A stretch of 64,000 nucleotides of DNA from Iningainema tapete BLCC-T55 (GTDB lineage: Bacteria > Cyanobacteriota > Cyanobacteriia > Cyanobacteriales > Nostocaceae), in NCBI RefSeq assembly GCF_014698965.1, contig NZ_JACXAE010000039.1, forward strand, positions 1 to 64,000, given 5' to 3'. Position numbers and translations under genes: made by a program. This document shows, piece by piece, positions 8,995 to 18,801 of this stretch. Below the pieces are notes generated by a model. It searched no databases. It saw only the letters and a program-made list of their open reading frames with translations, and had not been told where the DNA came from. Numbering within the stretch: the stretch's first letter is position 1; each line of letters begins with the position of its first letter.

Positions 8995-9814
8995 ATTGCA
9001 ATTACATTTTAATGCTAATTTCACTCTTAAGAAAGATGAAATTAGTAGAATCTTACGTGCTGCTACTGGAAACAAAGGTTTAAATGATACTTTGCAAAAC
9101 TTAATGGATAAAACGAGTCTGGGTAATGCAAAGGTAGGAAGGATCAAGAGTTGGGCATCTCGTGCAGGTTTATTGAAAAATAATCGTCTCAGCCCAGAAG
9201 GGGAAATTGTCTGGCGACTAGATCCTGAGTTAGAATCAAATGCTACAGACTGGTTGATGCACTTTTATCTGAGTTTTGGCGATCGCGGGCTAAATCAACC
9301 ACCAGATAACCCTGCTGATTGGGGTGGATGGACTTACTTTATTTACACGTTCTTACCTCAGCACAGCAAATTTACCCGTGATGAACTACTACATCACTAT
9401 AGTTTAGTTTTTGAAGAAGAAAATAAAGTCATCTCTGGTAGAATCAGATATATCTTGGGAGCATACACTGAATCCCAAGCATTAGCATCCTGTAAATTTA
9501 TTACTCAGGAAAAAGACCAGTATTTTGCTGGTTCTGCCCGCTTGCCCAATCCATACCTAGTAGGATATTTCTTGGCAAAGCTATGGGAACGTGATTTTAA
9601 AGACGATGGGTCAGTTCTCACTGAGTCGATCTTAAACCAAAAAATGGGGCTGAGGAGTGTGTTGGGGATCAAGGCAGAAGCGCTACAAGAACAACTTAAT
9701 ACCCTGGAAGCTTACGGGATTGTTGAACAACGACGGAAAGTGCCTCCTTTTCAGGTAATCTCGCGTTGGGATGAACCACTGGCACTTTTGGAGAAGGCGT
9801 ATGACAGAAATTAG
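8987..9814 (+). CDS. DUF4007-family protein, first gene of BREX-type operon
   Basis: 275 residues: LHFNANFTLKKDEISRILRAA at the N-terminus, winged-helix-like segments, WGGWTYFIYTFLPQ in the middle, and a C-terminal part ending EQRRKVPPFQVISRWDEPL. I recognise the DUF4007 family, which as I recall occurs with PAPS-reductase-type genes in phosphorothioation or BREX type 4-like loci; its biochemical role is not known to me. A DNA-binding or regulatory role is plausible from the helical content. The gene overlaps the next gene by 14 bp (ATG at 9801 within ...AYDRN-stop), so it is translated as part of the operon. No clear Shine-Dalgarno precedes 8987. Confidence 0.75.
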   Translation: MAKLQLHFNANFTLKKDEISRILRAATGNKGLNDTLQNLMDKTSLGNAKVGRIKSWASRAGLLKNNRLSPEGEIVWRLDPELESNATDWLMHFYLSFGDRGLNQPPDNPADWGGWTYFIYTFLPQHSKFTRDELLHHYSLVFEEENKVISGRIRYILGAYTESQALASCKFITQEKDQYFAGSARLPNPYLVGYFLAKLWERDFKDDGSVLTESILNQKMGLRSVLGIKAEALQEQLNTLEAYGIVEQRRKVPPFQVISRWDEPLALLEKAYDRN

Positions 9815-10241
9815 TAAAGTTTCTTTGCGCGATGCTAGACCGGATGACCGAGTTCATTTGCTACTTTGGGATAAGTATAATGACGCTCAAATTAGGCTTG
9901 TTGCGCTACACAATAATGCCCATCTGGTCAACTACAGGGAAAATTTGCTACAAAGAATAAATCAGGATGAAAAGTTTCTTGCTCTTCATCACGATTTGGA
10001 TCGGGAATTGGCTGCTATTAAGTCTATGTGTTTGCGAGTAAACAAACCACTGGTTTTACTGGAGGGTTTGGATTGTTTAATTACTTATCTCCAAGTCCAT
10101 TCGGGGAGTCACATTACTCTTTTCTGGAAGAACTTGGAACAGATGCGCAAACTGGAGCGACTGTTGTGGATATTACTTCCGCACCAACTTGCACCCAAAA
10201 CTTGGTCTGAACAGCGTATTATGCGGATTCCATCAGGATAA
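9801..10241 (+). CDS. Small unrecognised protein inside BREX-type operon
   Basis: 146 residues from the ATG at 9801, which has GGAG eight bases upstream; a start at 9771 would add an implausible MNHWHFWRRR extension. The protein is helical and charged, with a hydrophobic stretch KPLVLLEGLDCLITYL that looks like a Walker-B strand, and a second at ERLLWILLPHQLAP. No Walker A (GxxGxGK[ST]) is present. Size and position recall BrxF, the small P-loop protein of BREX type 3, but without its P-loop. It could be a degenerate ATPase or adaptor for the large ATPase encoded next. I do not recognise a family with confidence. Confidence 0.7.
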   Translation: MTEISKVSLRDARPDDRVHLLLWDKYNDAQIRLVALHNNAHLVNYRENLLQRINQDEKFLALHHDLDRELAAIKSMCLRVNKPLVLLEGLDCLITYLQVHSGSHITLFWKNLEQMRKLERLLWILLPHQLAPKTWSEQRIMRIPSG

Positions 10242-10251
10242 TTCGCGTTTG

Positions 10252-10285
10252 GTAGGGGCATAAAATGAAGGTGCGCTACCCCTAC
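10252..10285. repeat. Inverted repeat between operon genes
   Basis: GTAGGGG (10252-10258) pairs with CCCCTAC (10279-10285) around a 20-nt loop, in the 64-82 bp gap before the BrxC-like gene. It resembles remnants of a dispersed cyanobacterial GTAGGGGC palindrome. It could act as a weak attenuator or processing site within the operon. Confidence 0.5.
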
Positions 10286-10323
10286 TTTGTCAACCTGCTA
10301 CAAAATTGTCAAAGTTAAGTTTT

Positions 10324-13300
10324 ATGCTCCTTAACCAACTGGTTGAAATTAATGAGAAAGGAATTGTCGCCAATTCTGTCAATTTTGGCATGATTGATGA
10401 CCCACAGATGAATTTGAATCTGTGCGAAGGTTTCATTTTTAACTATGACCCGAAAAAGCCTGAGTTATCGACAGTTGGTATTTTGGATGCAATACGACGC
10501 AGCTATCACAGCCGCAATGAGGCGAGTATCCATCTCATCATACAAGATTACGGTAAGGGTAAGTCTCACTTTGCGGTGGTAATTGCTAATTTTTTTAAAC
10601 AGTCTTTTGAAAGTCCCCATGTGCAGGGAATTTTGCGTCAAGTGAAGATGGCAACATCTGGTAAGGGTGAAGCGATCGCACAATCATTAGAACTCTACAA
10701 ACAAAACCAACGCCACAAGCACTTGGTAATTTGTTTGAGTGGAGATACTACAGATAACATTAAAAAGCAATTTCTGCAAGTACTTGTTAAAAGCTTGGAA
10801 GAAGAAGGTATTCATAACAGCTTAGTACAAAGTACATGCAGTGAACCTCTGCACTACTTAGAAAGTTTGAATGAACAGGATAAAGCAAAAGCACACAAAT
10901 ATCTGCAAAGTATAAACTACTCTGATGGCGATCTCAATTCCCTGATTCGCAAACTGAGAGAAAATAACCCTACTGTTATCCCCACTGTCAAAAAACTTGC
11001 CCGTGAAATTACAGGATTTACTCCTGATTTTTCCGCTGATGTAGATATCGAAGCAATCCTCCAAGACCTGCTGCATAATTACTGTACAGGAGAAAAAGCT
11101 CGATTCCAGGGTATTTTAATTTTATTTGATGAACTCAACTACTACTTGCAATCTTGGGCATCCGATCAAATCGGCGCAGGCGGAACAGCACTACAAAATA
11201 TCACTAACATCTGCGAAAACTACAAAGGAAAAATTGCCTTGTTGAGTTTTGCCCAATTTCATCCCAGTAAGGCGTTAGGTATTTCAGCTAATGCAATACC
11301 CAGCTACGAGAAGATTGCTAGTCGCCTTGCTCCTAAAGATGGCAAAACTTACGATAACCCAGTTTCTAGCTTAGAGTTAGTGTTGGATAACTTAATAATT
11401 CAACAAGAAAAACAACCCTCTTGGCAAGCATTTACTCAGCGTTGGAACAACACTCTACTTGCAGAAGCTCGGACTGCTTTCGAGCAACGAATTAAAATTT
11501 ATAGAGAAAAAGGCTGGAGTTTAGAAGATTTTTATCGCCACCTTTCTCAAGGTTGTTTCCCCCTCCATCCACTAACGGCATACCTTTTGTGCAATCTTGA
11601 CTTTACCCAAGATCGGACTGCTATTCAATTTATCAAGGGTTATGTCAAAAACTTTATTCAAGATGAACCAGTAGAAAAAGTAGGAAAACTTAACTACATC
11701 TATCCTATTGCTCTTGTCGATACTTTTATTGAAAACTTCTCCAAAGAATCGGTTTACACTCATTACAAAAAAGCTTTGACTCTCGTTGCTGGTGCTGATG
11801 ATCCTGATGATGAATTAGCTGTACTCAAAGCTCTTTTCTTATTTTATGCTAGTGGCGAGAAACTTACCAAGTCAGATAGAGAAGAACATCAAGAAATTCT
11901 GGCAAGTCTAACTGGATTGCCAAAATCCAAAGTTCAAGCAGCATTAGATAAACTAGAAAAGACGCGAGACATTATTTACTATCGTCCAGAAACTAAGCTT
12001 TATCGCTTCTTTGAAGGAATTAATCCTACAGGCATTGAAGCAGAAATTGAAGAAATAATCAAAGATAAGCAAACTTCTGTCAACGATGTTGTTGTTCACT
12101 GTCAGTCTAAGATTAAAGAATACCTGGGTGATTTAACTATTACTGCTACCAAGTTTGTCAAGGACAACAAATTGGTTGGAGAAGACTGGCAATTTGAGTA
12201 TAAAATATATAGTATTGATAAATTGATTAAGGCACTGGATAGCAACCAAATACTGAGAGACATCAAAGAAAAGGGAATTTTGGCATATGTGTTGGCAGAA
12301 ACTCAAGAAGATTTACAAGAGTTTCGCCTCACAATAGGCGATCGCTTGTCCAAATCTCCTATAAAAAATTACATTGCCATTGCCATTCCAGCGGAGGAAA
12401 CTGGAAATTTAAGCCGTGTGCTGCTGAAAATTAAAACTCTCAAAGAACAAGAATCTGCTCAAAAACGTTTGTTTGGAGTTGCTTACGAACAACTTCTCCA
12501 ACGTTGGGAAGATCAAGTGAACACCCAGCTAGAAAGATTATTTAAATCCTGTACCTATCACTGTATAGTACTGGAAAAAATTCCCCTTGCTGAACAAACC
12601 AAACCGCAACGAGTCATCAGCGCCCTGTTACAAGAAATTTATCCCTTTGTCCCTCCTGTGGATGAAGTTGAGAAGATGCGACAAGATCATCCTACAGGTA
12701 AGAAAATTGTTGCATGGACTGCTAAACAAATTTTACTCGCAGATACTTTAAGTAAACAAACTTTTCCTGACAATTCTTTCACTACCGTCATCGATCAGAT
12801 TTTTTGTCGGTTATGGCGTTTATTCAAGAAAACGTCTGATACATACATTGTTCAAGAACCTATCCATGAAAAAATCCGCGCTGGTTGGGATAAAATCTCC
12901 CAACTAGCAGACTTACAAGGAAAGCCAGAATTAGTTATTAATCTGGAAAAAATTTGGAAAGCTCTCAACGAACCACCCTACGGTTACAGTGAGTATAATT
13001 TCACTATTTTGCTTGCAGGATGGCTAGCTTACCACCGCAAAGAAGTTTCTCTTCGAGGAACAGTGGCACTTTCATCCAAGAAAGGAAGCGTGCAGGTGAA
13101 AACTCAATCTCTCAAAGACTGGGGAAACACAGATATTTTACAAAACCCCACTAACTTTGTTCAAGACTGGATTGTTAAAGGCAAATCTCAACTGATTCGT
13201 CGTCAAAAGGCAGAAATACCCACTTTGCCGCCCTCTCCAATGAACTACGATTTAGCGCAGCAGTATTTAGCGGCGGTTGAGGCATTTCTGGAATCAAATG

Positions 13301-14967
13301 AAGCCGAACCTGAAGCGGATGAACTTATCAAGAAAAAAAAGCAGGTTAGTGCTGGGGTTGAGAAAATTAACACTTGGTTTCAACCAGTTGAAAAAGCAGA
13401 AAAACTTTCTGATGGCACAATGGAAACACTGCTACAACTTTACCCCAAGTTACGCCTCTCCCCGCCAGCGATTGATATTCGCGCAAATGTCATTTCAGTG
13501 CAACCGACAAGACAACAAAGCGATCGCTCATTACGCGCACTGCAAACTGTAAAAGAGAAAATTGCCTTACTGGTTGAAGAGAAAAGTCAGCTTGCTCAGA
13601 AACTCCTAACGGCAGACGCTTGTAATAATTATAAACTAGATATTCAGCGATTTATTGACCAAATTACTCAGTTTCCCGACCTTCCGCCTCATTTCTTGGA
13701 AACTTTACAAACCGCCTTTCGTACTGCCGATCGCAAGCAAAGAGAAGTCAGCGTTCAAGCCCAAGAACAACAAAAACTCAACGAAGATACGCAAGTCATG
13801 CAGGCGATTCGGCAATACACGTCTGCATCTAAAACCAGCACTATTTACTTGTGCGAACAAGCAATCAATGATGTGGAAACGACTAGAAACCGTTTACATT
13901 ACCCAACTAATTATACATCAGAAATTGACGAAATTCTTAATTCACTTAGAGCTAAAATAGTAACTTTTCATCAGAGGTTAACAAGTTTACCGACTCGCAT
14001 TTATAGAGTAGATAGTCTCAAAGATATCAATCGAATTAGCACGGAATGTGCTGAATTAGATTTAGTCTTTAAAAATTCTGCTGATTACCAGACATATCAA
14101 GAACTAAAAGAAGAAATCCAACTTTTGGTAGATGACTTAGAAAGATTGCAAAACCTAGAAATGCGCTGTCAGCAATGTGATAATATTGCCAGTTGTCATG
14201 CGGCATTGGCAATGATTGGCAGTGAAAGGGGAATTTTGCAGCCTCGCTTCAGTACGAAACTCTCTGATTTGGAAGATAATCTACGGCAAAAAATCCAAGA
14301 ATATATTACAGAACTAGAAGAAGTAGAAAACTTAGAAAACATCAATACAGCAAAAGAAGCGCAAAAACGCCAAGAAGAATTACTGAAAAAATCAGCGCGT
14401 TACTTAAACTCTGAGGCTGAAGAAAAGTACAATACCATTAGTTCAGAACTAAAATTGCTGATTGAGCTATTGCAAATATTTGAGTTAGTGAATGTAAATA
14501 CTTTAGAATCTTGTCAAGCTCAGTTAGATAGATTGCGGCAGTGGGAAAATGATACTCAAGTGACTACTAGATTAGGCGATCGCCTTAATTCCCTCTATAC
14601 CGAATTAGAACAAAAACAAGCAGAAATCATACAGCGACAACAAGCCGCAGCCCAAAAGTGGCTACAAGAATTAGAAACCGAAACAGCCAACATCAACCAA
14701 TTACTTGATGATACTGCAAAACTTGAAGCAGCCAGCGATATTTTAGAACAAATAGAAACAGAAAAATCGCAGTATATTAACTTCTTAACTCCTCAACAAC
14801 TAGAATTGTTAGAAAACATTCAACGTCAATGCATTGAGGAACAGGAGAAAGACACAGTAAATCAAATTGTGGTGTTATTCCGTTCGCTGACTCTGCGACT
14901 ACGACAGAGTTTGTACGAGAGGTTAGCACAGTATCTCTCAGATAAAACGGAGGATGAAAATGGCTAA
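10324..14967 (+). CDS. brxC: BrxC/PglY-like giant P-loop ATPase of BREX-type system
   Basis: About 1547 residues. The N-terminal ATPase has a P-loop in YGKGKSHFAVV (residues about 76-84 from this start) and a Walker B in GILILFDELNYYL (about 263-275); the YGKGKSH form is typical of BrxC/PglY-type NTPases. A winged-helix-like segment follows (LASLTGLPKSKVQAALDKLEKTRDIIYY), then a long middle region and 400-500 residues of predicted coiled coil at the C-terminus (EVENLENINTAKEAQKRQEELL and similar). Canonical BrxC proteins are nearer 1200 residues, so this one is extended. The start is uncertain: ATG 10324 is preferred over TTG 10306, and neither has a good Shine-Dalgarno. The 3' end overlaps pglZ by 8 bp. 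Confidence 0.82.
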   Translation: MLLNQLVEINEKGIVANSVNFGMIDDPQMNLNLCEGFIFNYDPKKPELSTVGILDAIRRSYHSRNEASIHLIIQDYGKGKSHFAVVIANFFKQSFESPHVQGILRQVKMATSGKGEAIAQSLELYKQNQRHKHLVICLSGDTTDNIKKQFLQVLVKSLEEEGIHNSLVQSTCSEPLHYLESLNEQDKAKAHKYLQSINYSDGDLNSLIRKLRENNPTVIPTVKKLAREITGFTPDFSADVDIEAILQDLLHNYCTGEKARFQGILILFDELNYYLQSWASDQIGAGGTALQNITNICENYKGKIALLSFAQFHPSKALGISANAIPSYEKIASRLAPKDGKTYDNPVSSLELVLDNLIIQQEKQPSWQAFTQRWNNTLLAEARTAFEQRIKIYREKGWSLEDFYRHLSQGCFPLHPLTAYLLCNLDFTQDRTAIQFIKGYVKNFIQDEPVEKVGKLNYIYPIALVDTFIENFSKESVYTHYKKALTLVAGADDPDDELAVLKALFLFYASGEKLTKSDREEHQEILASLTGLPKSKVQAALDKLEKTRDIIYYRPETKLYRFFEGINPTGIEAEIEEIIKDKQTSVNDVVVHCQSKIKEYLGDLTITATKFVKDNKLVGEDWQFEYKIYSIDKLIKALDSNQILRDIKEKGILAYVLAETQEDLQEFRLTIGDRLSKSPIKNYIAIAIPAEETGNLSRVLLKIKTLKEQESAQKRLFGVAYEQLLQRWEDQVNTQLERLFKSCTYHCIVLEKIPLAEQTKPQRVISALLQEIYPFVPPVDEVEKMRQDHPTGKKIVAWTAKQILLADTLSKQTFPDNSFTTVIDQIFCRLWRLFKKTSDTYIVQEPIHEKIRAGWDKISQLADLQGKPELVINLEKIWKALNEPPYGYSEYNFTILLAGWLAYHRKEVSLRGTVALSSKKGSVQVKTQSLKDWGNTDILQNPTNFVQDWIVKGKSQLIRRQKAEIPTLPPSPMNYDLAQQYLAAVEAFLESNEAEPEADELIKKKKQVSAGVEKINTWFQPVEKAEKLSDGTMETLLQLYPKLRLSPPAIDIRANVISVQPTRQQSDRSLRALQTVKEKIALLVEEKSQLAQKLLTADACNNYKLDIQRFIDQITQFPDLPPHFLETLQTAFRTADRKQREVSVQAQEQQKLNEDTQVMQAIRQYTSASKTSTIYLCEQAINDVETTRNRLHYPTNYTSEIDEILNSLRAKIVTFHQRLTSLPTRIYRVDSLKDINRISTECAELDLVFKNSADYQTYQELKEEIQLLVDDLERLQNLEMRCQQCDNIASCHAALAMIGSERGILQPRFSTKLSDLEDNLRQKIQEYITELEEVENLENINTAKEAQKRQEELLKKSARYLNSEAEEKYNTISSELKLLIELLQIFELVNVNTLESCQAQLDRLRQWENDTQVTTRLGDRLNSLYTELEQKQAEIIQRQQAAAQKWLQELETETANINQLLDDTAKLEAASDILEQIETEKSQYINFLTPQQLELLENIQRQCIEEQEKDTVNQIVVLFRSLTLRLRQSLYERLAQYLSDKTEDENG

Positions 14968-17209
14968 ACAAAGCTTTGGTCTGTTCGACCCTCCACCACA
15001 AACAAGCAGTAAACTGGTAAACGATGATAAATTTATTGTACTCGATCCTACAGAGTTATACGAAATACCCTCCAGCTATATCCCCATTACAACAGATGTG
15101 GAGTGGATCGAGTCTTTTGGCGTGAGTTCCTCACCTTGTTGGGTTAAAGGTGAACGACTATGCAAATGGGCAGAAGCATGGTTGCGAGCATGGCACAAAA
15201 TGGATGCGAACATTGAAATTAAACAAGATCCATCAGTGAAATTAGCAGCTTTGTTTCATCCCCTACCTTTACCACAAGAGTGGACTGACAAAAAACAGCT
15301 ACTGAATCTTGTTACTAGACTCGACTCCTATCCCCAAGACAAACCAATCGCTTACCTGCTGTGCGACATCACTGGTAGCGATATCTGGCTCGGCGAACCT
15401 TCAATTGAAAATCTTGCCGCATGGCTAGCAATCCAAGTACCAGAAGAATGTAAACCTTTAGAGCAATGGCAACAACAGTTTCAACACGAGTTAGCAATCT
15501 ACTACCAAACTGAAGATAAATTATTACTTCTGCGTCGCTGGCTTGGTATAGCTGAAGAAGTGATTACAGAATTAGGCAAGTATCCCCTGCCAATTCCCGA
15601 TTTGATTGCAGATGATTTTGATAGATACTGGGAAGAACAGCTTTTGCGCACGGAAGGCAGAGTATTAGATAATCTTACACCTTCCCACCAAGCTGGTATG
15701 GAGCGGATTGCAACAATTGCCCACAAAGTTTTCCAAAATCGACCTAACTGGATTGATAGAGCGAGGGAAATAAAAGTTGCTCCTTTTCTCAACACCAGAC
15801 AGAGGCAAGAACTGGCATCTCGCCAATCTCCTCTTGAACCTCAACCCCTGGCGCTAGATGCTACTCCAAAACTTGCTCTTGCTTGGGTTAGTGAAAGTTA
15901 TCTCCCCTTCCGACGCTGGGAAATAGTTGTTCATCAACCCCCCGTTGAGCAAAGAATTAGCGATCGCTTGGCGGATAGTTTTGTCGAGTGGATGCTCTTG
16001 CATTACCCCCAGATGAAGGTAGACTCGGTAGAAAATTCTCATCTCAACTATAGCGTTGCATCTTTAGTACAAAATCTTTGCCAATCTAGTCCTGTACTTT
16101 GGGTTGTGGTTGATGGATTAGGATGGTTAGATCACCAAGAACTCTTGTCGTTGCTGACAGAAAATTACCAATTTGGGGTGGAATGCATCGAACCTCGTTT
16201 TAGTATCTTGCCAACTAAGACTGAGTATGCTAAGTGGAGCTTGTACGCTCAACTTTTGCCTAGTGATTCTTCTTGGGTTGCTGATGCTGGCAAAGCTTTC
16301 TCAAAAATGGGCATGGGTAAGCGTTATACTGATAATCATATAGCACAACTGCGCCAAGACTTAGGTTCGGGTAAATGCAAGCTTTACTGCTGGGATACAG
16401 AACAGTTTGACAAACTGCATCATACAGAAAGAGATTGGCAACATCTTTACAATGTTAAACGTCTCTCTAGCTTAGAAGGTATTGCTAGGGAAATTCAGTC
16501 TTTCGTAGAAGCATACCCTAAGCCGGAGCTAATTAGAGTTGCGATCGCCAGCGATCATGGTCAAATTATGGGTGTTTGCGAAAAAATCACTTACTTTCCC
16601 CAAGAATTGGAACCGCAAGGAAGAATAGCAATTGGTAAAACAGACGATCCTCGGTTTGTGGTGTTGGAGCGAGAGCGTTACGGTCTTCCCCATGATATTA
16701 GTATTGTCAGAGGTTCCGCTAGTATGTCGTCTTTGAGCTACACGACTAACAAAAAAATCATTGGTTCTCACGGTGGACTTTTTCCTGAGGAAGTTGTCGT
16801 GGGTGTATCTGTGCTGCGAAAATTCGTCCAACATCTTCGTGTCATCATCGTTTGTCGTGGTGAAAGCAAACCCGGAAAATCAGCCGAACTGGAGATTACT
16901 ATCGATAATCCTAACTCAGTACCGCTTACAGAGCTTTACCTGTACATTAATGAATTGCCCTCTTTTGCTAGGACTTTAGAACAAATAATTCCAGCCAATC
17001 AAAAAGAAACCTTCAACGTCACAATTCCTGAAGTGCCTTCTAAATATGTGAGCGATCGTAATGCCTTATCTCAGGAATTAACATTATCTGGCGAATTAAC
17101 CTTTAGATTGGCATCGTCGGTTATCAGCACTCACCTCGCACCAGAGTCTAAAATCATCATCAACCAAATGTTTATTAATAAAGGAATTGATATAGATGAA
17201 TTCTTGTGA
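14960..17209 (+). CDS. pglZ: PglZ-domain alkaline-phosphatase-fold protein of BREX-type system
   Basis: 749 residues. The C-terminal half has the PglZ domain of the alkaline phosphatase superfamily. The metal-binding candidates are Asp385 in VVVDGLGW, Asp532-His533 in IASDHGQIMG and His604 in GSHGGLFPEE, and PTKTEYAKW lies where the nucleophile loop falls in this fold. The N-terminal 300 residues are helical and typical of BREX PglZ. PglZ is the one gene present in all BREX types. The ATG at 14960 is preferred because CGGAGG ends six bases upstream; the ATG at 14954 leaves no spacer. The gene overlaps the upstream ATPase (8 bp) and brxL (14 bp), so the three are translationally coupled. Confidence 0.9.
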   Translation: MAKQSFGLFDPPPQTSSKLVNDDKFIVLDPTELYEIPSSYIPITTDVEWIESFGVSSSPCWVKGERLCKWAEAWLRAWHKMDANIEIKQDPSVKLAALFHPLPLPQEWTDKKQLLNLVTRLDSYPQDKPIAYLLCDITGSDIWLGEPSIENLAAWLAIQVPEECKPLEQWQQQFQHELAIYYQTEDKLLLLRRWLGIAEEVITELGKYPLPIPDLIADDFDRYWEEQLLRTEGRVLDNLTPSHQAGMERIATIAHKVFQNRPNWIDRAREIKVAPFLNTRQRQELASRQSPLEPQPLALDATPKLALAWVSESYLPFRRWEIVVHQPPVEQRISDRLADSFVEWMLLHYPQMKVDSVENSHLNYSVASLVQNLCQSSPVLWVVVDGLGWLDHQELLSLLTENYQFGVECIEPRFSILPTKTEYAKWSLYAQLLPSDSSWVADAGKAFSKMGMGKRYTDNHIAQLRQDLGSGKCKLYCWDTEQFDKLHHTERDWQHLYNVKRLSSLEGIAREIQSFVEAYPKPELIRVAIASDHGQIMGVCEKITYFPQELEPQGRIAIGKTDDPRFVVLERERYGLPHDISIVRGSASMSSLSYTTNKKIIGSHGGLFPEEVVVGVSVLRKFVQHLRVIIVCRGESKPGKSAELEITIDNPNSVPLTELYLYINELPSFARTLEQIIPANQKETFNVTIPEVPSKYVSDRNALSQELTLSGELTFRLASSVISTHLAPESKIIINQMFINKGIDIDEFL

Positions 17210-18644
17210 AGCAATAACCTATAATAATCAATTAGTTAGTGATGTTTTTGGCAATCTCAGTATTGATAAAACCAGACTGCCATCCAGTGGACTTAGTGGA
17301 ATTGGTGTGCCTAGTTTTGTAGCTGAATGGCTATTAGATAAAATAGTGCCTGGTTCAGGAGCGCTGACAGCACAAGAATTAGAAACAGTCAATAACTTTG
17401 TTAAAAAAGCATTTCCCCGCAAAGACGATCGCAACGAAATCATTTTTGATTTGACTCAAGGAGAAGTGCGAAAACTTATTGCCTTGTTGCAGGTAAGAAT
17501 CAAATTAGAACAAAATGGACGAGTTATTCCCGAACCATTAGCACAAATACCAGTCCTCAATTTAACCGAATGCAGTATTTCTACAGAAATTGTAGAACGC
17601 TACAAAATGCTCCTACGTCATGGAGTATGGGGAAAAATTAGCCTTGCTATGCTGAGTAACGGTAAGGTAGAAGTCATAGACTTTGAACCCTTCCAATGTT
17701 CTCAAGTTAACCTGCAATCTTATGCTGATTGTCGAGCAAAGTTTAATACACAAGAGTGGCGAGATTTACTTTTTTGTTCAATGGGCTTTAACCCCCAGCA
17801 TCCGAGTTATAATCAGGAAGCAAAAACATGGATACTAGCAAGATTACTGCCATTAGTGGAATCTAATTATCACATCATGGAACTAGCTCCTAAAGGAACT
17901 GGTAAAAGCTTTGTTTTTGAAAATATTAGTAGTAAAGTGACCTTGATTAGTGGTGGTAAAGTTACTCCCGCTCAGCTATTTATTAACGGTAAAACTAAAG
18001 AGGTAGGGTTATTAGGTCGTCACGATGTTGTTGTGCTAGATGAAGTTCAAAGTTTAACTTTTGATAATCCGTTGGAGGTCATTGGTCCATTAAAAAATTA
18101 TCTTGCCAGTGGTCGTTACAATCGTTCTGGCTTTGCGGATATTTCCAGCGACTGTGGATTAGTGATGCTAGCAAATATCGAATTAAATGAGGAATTACGA
18201 CCTCGTAATGAAGAGAATTTAATTGCTAACTTACCCAAGTTTTTTGCGGAAACTGCATTACTAGATCGGATTGCTGGCATCATTCCTGGTTGGGAAATTC
18301 CCAAGTTTCAAAGAGAAATGGTTGCATCTCAAGTTGGTTTAAAAATGGATTTCTTTGGGGAAGCACTACTTTCTCTGCGCCATGATAATCGCTTTATATT
18401 ATACGCACAAGAACATACTCAATTTGAGCAAAATGCAACTATTCGTGACCAGAATGCTATCCTCAAGTCAGCATCAGGATTTCTGAAAATTCTCTATCCC
18501 CATTTAGAGTTAACATTAATGGACTACCAGCGTGATTGTTTAGAACCCGCTCGGAGACTACGCCAAGCAATCCGTAATTCGTTATATCATCTTGATGATG
18601 AATTTAGACAGGGGGGTATAGAGATTTATGTTGAGGTAAAGTGA
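17196..18644 (+). CDS. brxL: BrxL-like AAA+ protein, short form without Lon protease domain
   Basis: 482 residues. The N-terminal region (FGNLSIDKTRLPSSGL...IPSFVAEWLLDKIVPG) is the BrxL-specific domain. The AAA+ core has Walker A GTGKS (234-238) and Walker B VVVLDEVQ (Asp282-Glu283), then LPKFFAETALLDRIAGIIPGWE. The protein ends soon after the AAA+ lid (DEFRQGGIEIYVEVK). The type 1 BrxL I know is nearly 700 residues with a Lon-type protease-like C-terminus; there is no room for that here and the stop is not followed by any continuation in another frame. In phage defence BrxL is an AAA+ factor that can act on DNA. It is the last gene of the operon. Confidence 0.88.
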   Translation: MNSCEAITYNNQLVSDVFGNLSIDKTRLPSSGLSGIGVPSFVAEWLLDKIVPGSGALTAQELETVNNFVKKAFPRKDDRNEIIFDLTQGEVRKLIALLQVRIKLEQNGRVIPEPLAQIPVLNLTECSISTEIVERYKMLLRHGVWGKISLAMLSNGKVEVIDFEPFQCSQVNLQSYADCRAKFNTQEWRDLLFCSMGFNPQHPSYNQEAKTWILARLLPLVESNYHIMELAPKGTGKSFVFENISSKVTLISGGKVTPAQLFINGKTKEVGLLGRHDVVVLDEVQSLTFDNPLEVIGPLKNYLASGRYNRSGFADISSDCGLVMLANIELNEELRPRNEENLIANLPKFFAETALLDRIAGIIPGWEIPKFQREMVASQVGLKMDFFGEALLSLRHDNRFILYAQEHTQFEQNATIRDQNAILKSASGFLKILYPHLELTLMDYQRDCLEPARRLRQAIRNSLYHLDDEFRQGGIEIYVEVK

Positions 18645-18696
18645 TGAGAAACAGTAAAATTATCTCATGGTGGGTGAAAAGACCTTTTTTGTCTCA

Positions 18697-18720
18697 CGCA
18701 AAGTCGCAAAGTCGCAAAGA
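18697..18720. repeat. Short tandem repeat, 8-bp units
   Basis: Three tandem copies of CGCAAAGT (the last with one change) at 18697-18720, just downstream of brxL. This type of short tandem repeat is common between genes in filamentous cyanobacteria. Confidence 0.75.
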
Positions 18721-18801
18721 AGAACGCTAAAAGATGTGGTCTAAATGAGTGAAACCTGTTGTAAGATATCGTATAAAGCTTGATGCATTCATGAAGTATA
18801 T

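Noticed and set aside
8987-18644. Complete Dnd/phosphorothioation or type 1 BREX system
   Set aside because: No DndB/C/D/E, PAPS-reductase or PglX-type methyltransferase sequence is present. Only the DUF4007, ATPase, PglZ and BrxL parts can be supported.
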